NCBI GenBank assembly: GCA_949825045.1
Contig: OX463832.1
Location: forward strand, 18,966,552 to 19,030,551
From: Argyresthia goedartella
Taxonomy: Eukaryota > Arthropoda > Insecta > Lepidoptera > Argyresthiidae
Reading direction: 5' to 3'
DNA length: 64,000 bases
Below are positions 58,706-64,000 of this stretch, one piece after another. Position numbers and translations under genes: made by a program. Under the pieces are notes generated by a model. That model ran no database searches. It was not told the DNA's origin and saw only the letters and a list, made by a program, of their open reading frames with translations. Within the stretch, counting starts at the first letter, position 1; the number at the start of each line of letters is the position of its first letter.

Positions 58706-59345
58706 AGCAATAGTTATTTGTGTCACAAGGGAGCAAAATGATGTATTTACGGCGAGGGCGGTACATTGAATCCAGAGTGAAGGTTAGAATCCTGAGCGTA
58801 ACGAAGGATTCAAGCGTTAACGCCCATGACGAAAATAATTTTGCTCCTGTGTTTCACAGACAACGTAAACAAAACTTTTTTTTATAATGGCGGATTGTGA
58901 AGGATTATGCAAAGGTCACCAGGCAGATAAAATATTCCTGTGTACTTTTACTAATGTGTAAAAATAATCGAATCCAATATTACAATGATTTCGGATATCA
59001 ATATTCATTATATCACAATAACAGTCATCGATAGTTTTGATTTCAGTAAAACAAATAATTTATTGTGACATTTTTTTTAAACATTACGAAAAGTTCATAA
59101 ATTTTCATACAACGTTGTCAAAGTTAAAACTTGAAACATGTTCGTTTTTAATCGACTACGCCATCGTAGTCGATTGTATTGTAATTTCATAATTACATTC
59201 TATTATTTTAATCTGTGTTCAATTGGCATATTGCGTAAATGCTACATGCCAATGAATAAATTAAAAAAGTAGCTTGAACAGAAAAGTAGCATTTTGCTAC
59301 CTCTCGGCATGGAGCAAAACTTACTTTTCCGAATCAAAGGTGTGA
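58706..59345. mobile_element. Third copy of the foldback arm, internally deleted
   Basis: In the orientation of the right arm: TAGTTATTTGTGTCACAAGG, GTACATTGAATCCAGAGTGA, ATCGACTACGCCATCGTAGT and GAGCAAAACTTACTTTTCCG. A block of about 70 bases around 58855 (including TTTTCACACCGACTATGAGG) is missing. No matching inverted partner follows to 59460. Confidence 0.75.
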
Positions 59346-59459
59346 AAAATTATTTTGCCTTCGGGCGAAGTACTTTGAATTTTTCGCTTACTCACGACTC
59401 TATTAAAATTCGGAAGAGCACCCTCGCCGTAAAAATATTATGTTGCTCCTTTGTTATAC

Positions 59460-61690
59460 TATTTCACCTTCTACCATGATGTTTCTTTGGGAAAGTGGTT
59501 CAACTAGTTAAGTCACTATCTCTTAATGTATTTAATGAGAACCTAAAATTAAAATAAAACCTAAATCAAATATATAACCACATTTAAATTAGGATAATCC
59601 TTCTTGATTAACAAATCAGAAATATGCAGTGCGCGACATGTTTCTTTGCCTCTTGCCATCGCTCAGAGCCAGATAAGTTAGGCGCGGGCTGTACCCTAAG
59701 CTAATAGGAGATAACGTAGCGATATTTAGCGAAGGAATGAACGAAAACGTAACGAACACAAATTTATTTTAGCTTTCATATGTATGCACCCCGCACGCAT
59801 ATCGGTCCCTATGAGTGCGGGCTTCGAGTGAAAGCAGCGGGAGGTAACGGCAAATTTGAAGCGAACGGCTAGTCCCTATCTTTTATAAGTAAATATTTGG
59901 ATGAAATAATGTATTATATTAATTCGATTCGAATGAATTCCCTAAATGAATGACACCTTTGGTCACCCTAATTAGAAAGGGACAGATGAACTTAGTTTGT
60001 TTGTACTTGTCGGCACATTTTTTCGTTCACCGTACTAAGTCCTGTTTGGATAATACGTCCATGGAATTGACAATATCCAGGTATTCATAGAACCTACAAT
60101 GAATGAATCTCTTTGTGTAACAAAGGTTTTAAATAATCTTCCCCATCAGCCTGCGACTCCAACTCCTGGATATTTGATATTCAAAGTGAACGAGAATAAC
60201 AGAAAATTCTAAGGACGCATCACATTTACGTCATTACGTTTCGAATTTCGAATTCATATAATGAAGTTAAATAAGTTGCAATTCTGTCATGAGTATTGTA
60301 TGTCCGTCCACTGGTTTAGATTTTGCCACAGATATCGAGAAATAGGCCCTTGGCGCTAAGCTTGTATCGTAACCAGTGTCGCCGAATACTAAGAACACGC
60401 ATACATTTACACCACTCGTACATCAATCCCTCCGGTTTTATTGGTCAGTGCAATGTCATGCACCTATCGTCCGAACACACCCACACTACCGCAGGTATAC
60501 TAGCTAGCCGAGCTAATGTTGGGACAATGCAAGGACAGCGTGTATAATCGATCGATTATAATTTATAGACACTGGTATAGACAGTCGTATACAATGCCGG
60601 GTTCTATAAATAAAATAGTAAATTGTTTGTAAATACGACATATTTATACGACATACGACATACGAGACCCCTTTGCATCTCTTCTTTTTTTAAACAGAAT
60701 CCTTACAGCTAGAAAGAGAGGCAAAGAGGTTTCTGAAGGTAGAATATCTGTGAACTCTTCGGACCTGACTGAAAGCATCGGAATTTCCGATCAATACTTA
60801 TAACACCCCATTATCCTTCGTCGGGCGAGATTTTAATCAAACTTAAAATCTAAACTGCCTGTTTGACAATCATTGGAATAACTAACAATAAACTTACGTA
60901 TTATCAGCAATAAAATAACTATATTATTACATTAACTATATTAGTAATTGCGGAATAATAAAATCTATCGATTCAAAAACATAATTCTCCTTTCACTATC
61001 CCCATCACTATATGTCGTCTCTGTTTGCGTGTAACAGTTCGCCTCCGTATCACGATGCATCTTTGCTTTCGTACTTAGATAAGTGTGAAATATTCATTGC
61101 GTGTTAGCTTGGCAATAAGTAGTGAAATTAAGATACAAAACAAGCAATGTATAGTAAACTTAGCGAGAACAACATGACACTGGGTCCAATTCTCTAGGTG
61201 ACACCAACTAGAGCAACTAAACTAATTTCGAAAGTAATATTAGTTTGAATTAAGTTATTTGGCATTCTCAAGTCACCATCTTTAAACGCAAACTAAGATT
61301 AGTTCATGATTTTTTTTTTCAACTTAACGCATTTCGCCTTTGGGACCAGTTCGAAACTACAGTGCATTTTCAAATGCTCGATTATGTTTAACAAAATCGA
61401 CGAAACTTAATAAATCTTTCAAGTATATTAACATATTTAATTAATTCATTATTATTCAAGCATTTAATACCGTTTAAAGTGATATTTGTAACATATTCCG
61501 TTTATTATTTACATAAGCAAACTCATTGCAAAATAAACTATGATTATGTTCAATCAGTTTTCGAACTTTAAGTTGCTTTCCGCGCCAAGAATTTGTCAGC
61601 TGACTTGAGCTGACTGATTCCTTCCTGAGTTTCTTTCTTTTGTTGATGTTTTGTGTTGTGAAAGATAATGGAATTGTCGTCATCGTGAAG
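59460..61690. other. No recognised gene
   Basis: No convincing exon, transposon end or tandem array was identified. Open frames here are short and lack recognisable domains. Confidence 0.4.
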
Positions 61691-62081
61691 GAAAAGAATG
61701 ACCAAGCGGAAACAAGACTTGCTTCTCCAGGAACAGGAGAAACGATCCACGCAAATAAAGAGATGGTTTGGGGTATGTACGCTGTCATTTTGTTTGTTTT
61801 TGTATAAGAAATTTATATACATAAAAGTGATAGAATGACAGGGATACACGCATGGCATTGCATATGCACGTCTGGCATTGTACCTACCTATCAATTTAGC
61901 TTCTATTCGAGATGAGAAGACGTGCCAAATTTGTTAGAAATGGCAGATATACAAATCCGCCGACAACTTGGCCCGCGCACTTAAGAACCCAGCATTACAT
62001 TTGCTGTTTGGATTGCAGTGTGGGGAAGGCATTTATTATCTAGCTTTATGTGCATTTTTTTACTTTACTTACCTTTTTCAG

Positions 62082-62179
62082 GGAATACAGCCAGTCCTGA
62101 TATTAGGGAAATGTGGGGGAATCTGGCTGGCCAGCTGAATAGCCTGGGCTGCAGCCGGGACATAAAAGAGTGGAAATCG
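62082..62179 (+). CDS. Exon-like segment, possible Myb/SANT-like domain part
   Basis: A polypyrimidine tract and TTTTTCAG/GGAATA precede a 98-base open stretch that ends at AAATCG/GTATGT. It reads SPDIREMWGNLAGQLNSLG, then SRDIKEWKS, resembling the second and third helices of zeste/MADF-type Myb-SANT domains found in insect regulators and Harbinger accessory proteins. The rest of the domain was not found, and a start codon candidate at 61698 is out of phase. It may be a fragment of a gene or of a transposon. Confidence 0.35.
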
Positions 62180-62548
62180 GTATGTATCATATTATACAAT
62201 ACATTGATCATCTCATGATACACCATGATTGACTATTGAGTTGACTGCTATATCAAACCTAAGTTAGTAGTTATCCGCTGACTTTATCAGAATGTTAGAT
62301 GAGATAATTGTGGTATTTGCCTGTAAATGTTTATTTTTGTTGTGTTGTTGTTTGTAGTATTTTTGTACTTGGCCGTCCATTTACTTAGTTTGATATTTAA
62401 GTAAGGAACAATGGAAAACAATGAAATTAATAAATAAGTTTTACAACTACACCTCCTTTATCCACCTTTATCAAGTTATGGCAAGATTGGTGGAAGACTG
62501 CTACACATATGGTGATACATCATAACATGTTTTTAATCTACTTTGCAG

Positions 62549-62703
62549 GTCAACCGAATTCGGCTGCACTGACGATGGTGCAGGCCCCCAATGAAAACTC
62601 CCGCTTACTGCGGGATATGATGGCGGAACTATCAGCAGCTATCTGCGCAAACACTTTAGGTCTTACTGCGTGCCCATGCTGCAACATAATAAACATAGCA
62701 TAA
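62549..62703 (+). CDS. Exon-like segment with stop, unknown product
   Basis: CTACTTTGCAG/GTCAAC begins an open stretch reading VQAPNENSRLLRDMMAELSA, with CPCC near the end, and stops at 62701-62703. Its phase does not fit the segment at 62082-62179, so an intervening exon would be needed. AT-rich sequence with an AATAAA-like motif (63010-63015) follows. No family was recognised. Confidence 0.35.
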
Positions 62704-63602
62704 CCTTAACTTCCACACACCAGTCACCACACCTACAATAACTCACCCTGCTTAGTGGGCAGCTAGCCCGAGACCCTATCTCAAGACCTATTTCATAGGG
62801 CTAAGCCATTAGTTCTCTTTATTATACTGTGGCTAAGCAGGTACACTCACTCACCCCACATATTATGTACAATGTACCATCTATGTATGTAGTATTTTGT
62901 TTAGTTTTTATGTTGTCCTGTTCTATTTCTTATTGCCCTGGTTTGTAATTGGCATTTTATGTTTACTCAATTAATTTTATTTAAAAAAATTGTACGCTAT
63001 GAAACAGAAAATAAACGAATGCTAGTGTTATAGCTTGTATTGTTAGTGGCATCGTTTTTATCAATAAATAAATTACAATCATACCTTGCAGGACCCATGA
63101 TATGCTGGAAGAAATCTTTTGTTAGAGATAAGCTCGCCTTTGTACGTGTCTTACATGTAAACATGTTTTCTGTATATTATCTGGGTGCAATAAGATATTA
63201 TATCAGTCAGAATAACTTAGAGTAAGCTATTTTGACAATGAAATGTGTATGTAAGCTTATATATATGATATAAGACATGTACAAGTTCAAGTTCAAAGAT
63301 TTTTATTCATAATAGCACAAAAATTGAGACTTAATGAACGTCATAACATAATCAAGCAAGCTTTATATAACAATAAGAAAGTGCCTAATTATTACATAAT
63401 TTATAGGGTGCAATGAACTGGTTTAATTCCAGATGTCGGTGTCTTGTAAAAAATCATTTATTTTGTAGTAGACCTTTGTGCACAAAGTGTGCTTTATACA
63501 TTTTTTGAATCGAGTTGTAGCTACGGTCAGGTTGGGTAACTGAATGCTATTTTACAGTTTTTTGTTGATATAACTGATTATTATATTACATGTTATTTTT
63601 TT

Positions 63603-63724
63603 TTAGTTAAAATATCTATTTACAATGTATGACCACTGTTGCCGGCCTTCCTGCAGGAAGTCGAAGACTTCGGCATCGGCGATATTCTCATTGGTCCCCC
63701 CTGCATCACTTTCTGCCACTTCAT
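63603..63724 (-). CDS. Exon-like segment with stop, unknown product
   Basis: Minus-strand TTTATTTCAG/ATGAAG opens a 122-base stretch reading EVAESDAGGTNENIADAEVF and DFLQEGRQQWSYIV, ending in TAA at 63603-63605. Acidic composition and a consensus acceptor suggest a real 3' exon. The family is unrecognised. It cannot be a 5' exon of the zinc-finger gene, because it ends in a stop. Confidence 0.35.
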
Positions 63725-63739
63725 CTGAAATAAAAAAAA

Positions 63740-63900
63740 CCGGTCAAGTGCCGTTCGGACTCCCGCACCAAGGGTTCCGCACAAATTAAATAACTGATAT
63801 TAATTTCAACTCGATACTTTAAGGCGTTTTCCTGAAAAAAGGGTCTTGACAAACAGAAAACAAAGTGACCATATGGGTTTATTTTCTCCTTTTATGGTAC
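63740..63900 (+). repeat. Lepidopteran-type dispersed repeat fragment
   Basis: AAACCGGTCAAGTGCCGTTC, CACCAAGGGTTCCGCACAAA and TCCTTTTATGGTACCGTTAA follow the order seen at 40426-40945. The remaining 63901-64000 shows nothing recognised. Confidence 0.6.
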
Positions 63901-64000
63901 CGTTAAAACCTTTGTTTAACAGTTAGGTACAAGCATAATTTGGTCTATGTAACGAATATTTATTTCATAAATTACCAGAACAACTTACCAATAATGTTGT

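Overview
This is a eukaryotic, intron-rich and transposon-dense window, almost certainly from an insect and most likely a moth or butterfly. The basis is a multi-exon C2H2 zinc-finger gene with short exons and GT/AG introns, an intact mariner with matching terminal repeats, tRNA-derived SINEs, several non-LTR lineages, PIF/Harbinger and Ty3/Gypsy remnants, and dispersed repeats of a type I associate with Lepidoptera. The species cannot be named. Nothing prokaryotic is present, and there is no rRNA, no CRISPR array and no convincing tRNA gene.

The only clear host gene runs on the minus strand from 54262 down to at least 21599. Ten exons (54024-54262, 51943-52073, 51510-51584, 44433-44571, 39052-39161, 35707-35941, 32667-32798, 25242-25348, 23819-23906, 21599-21742) join in one reading frame with compatible splice phases. 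They encode about 466 residues with roughly a dozen zinc fingers, several of them split across introns. The 5' end is not recognised and the 3' end is uncertain. Its long introns hold most of the mobile DNA.

Layout. 1-1080: a possible TATA/Inr promoter and first exon, otherwise unassigned. 1083-2390: intact DD37D mariner. 3.2-4.5 kb: a direct repeat, a Tc1-like transposase fossil and copy 1 of a four-copy two-module inverted-repeat element. 4.6-5.9 kb: plus-strand Gypsy pol fossil. 7.3-11.4 kb: minus-strand Gypsy with gag, protease, pol and one LTR edge, disabled. 11.9-16.0 kb: two decayed Harbinger copies in inverted orientation, with SINEs and perfect palindromes between and inside them. 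17.7-21.5 kb: minus-strand LINE with a PHD-type ORF1, abutting the last recognised zinc-finger exon. 22-28 kb: zinc-finger exons, an exon-derived minisatellite, SINEs and small MITEs. 29.0-32.5 kb: LINE inserted into a minisatellite that starts at an exon's splice donor. 33-45 kb: exons, a decayed exon copy and nested MITEs. 45-51 kb: a SINE split by a LINE, and a nearly complete LINE inside another repeat. 51-54 kb: the most 5' recognised exons. 54.7-59.4 kb: foldback elements, including one about 2 kb across with arms of about 750 bp. 61.7-63.7 kb: weak exon-like segments on both strands.

The most interesting pattern is that three of the ten zinc-finger exons have tandem arrays or duplicates that start at, or span, their 5' splice site, and a fourth has a decayed duplicate nearby. 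In the clearest case, eight extra copies of the last 35-40 coding bases plus a GTGAGT donor sit immediately downstream of the real exon.
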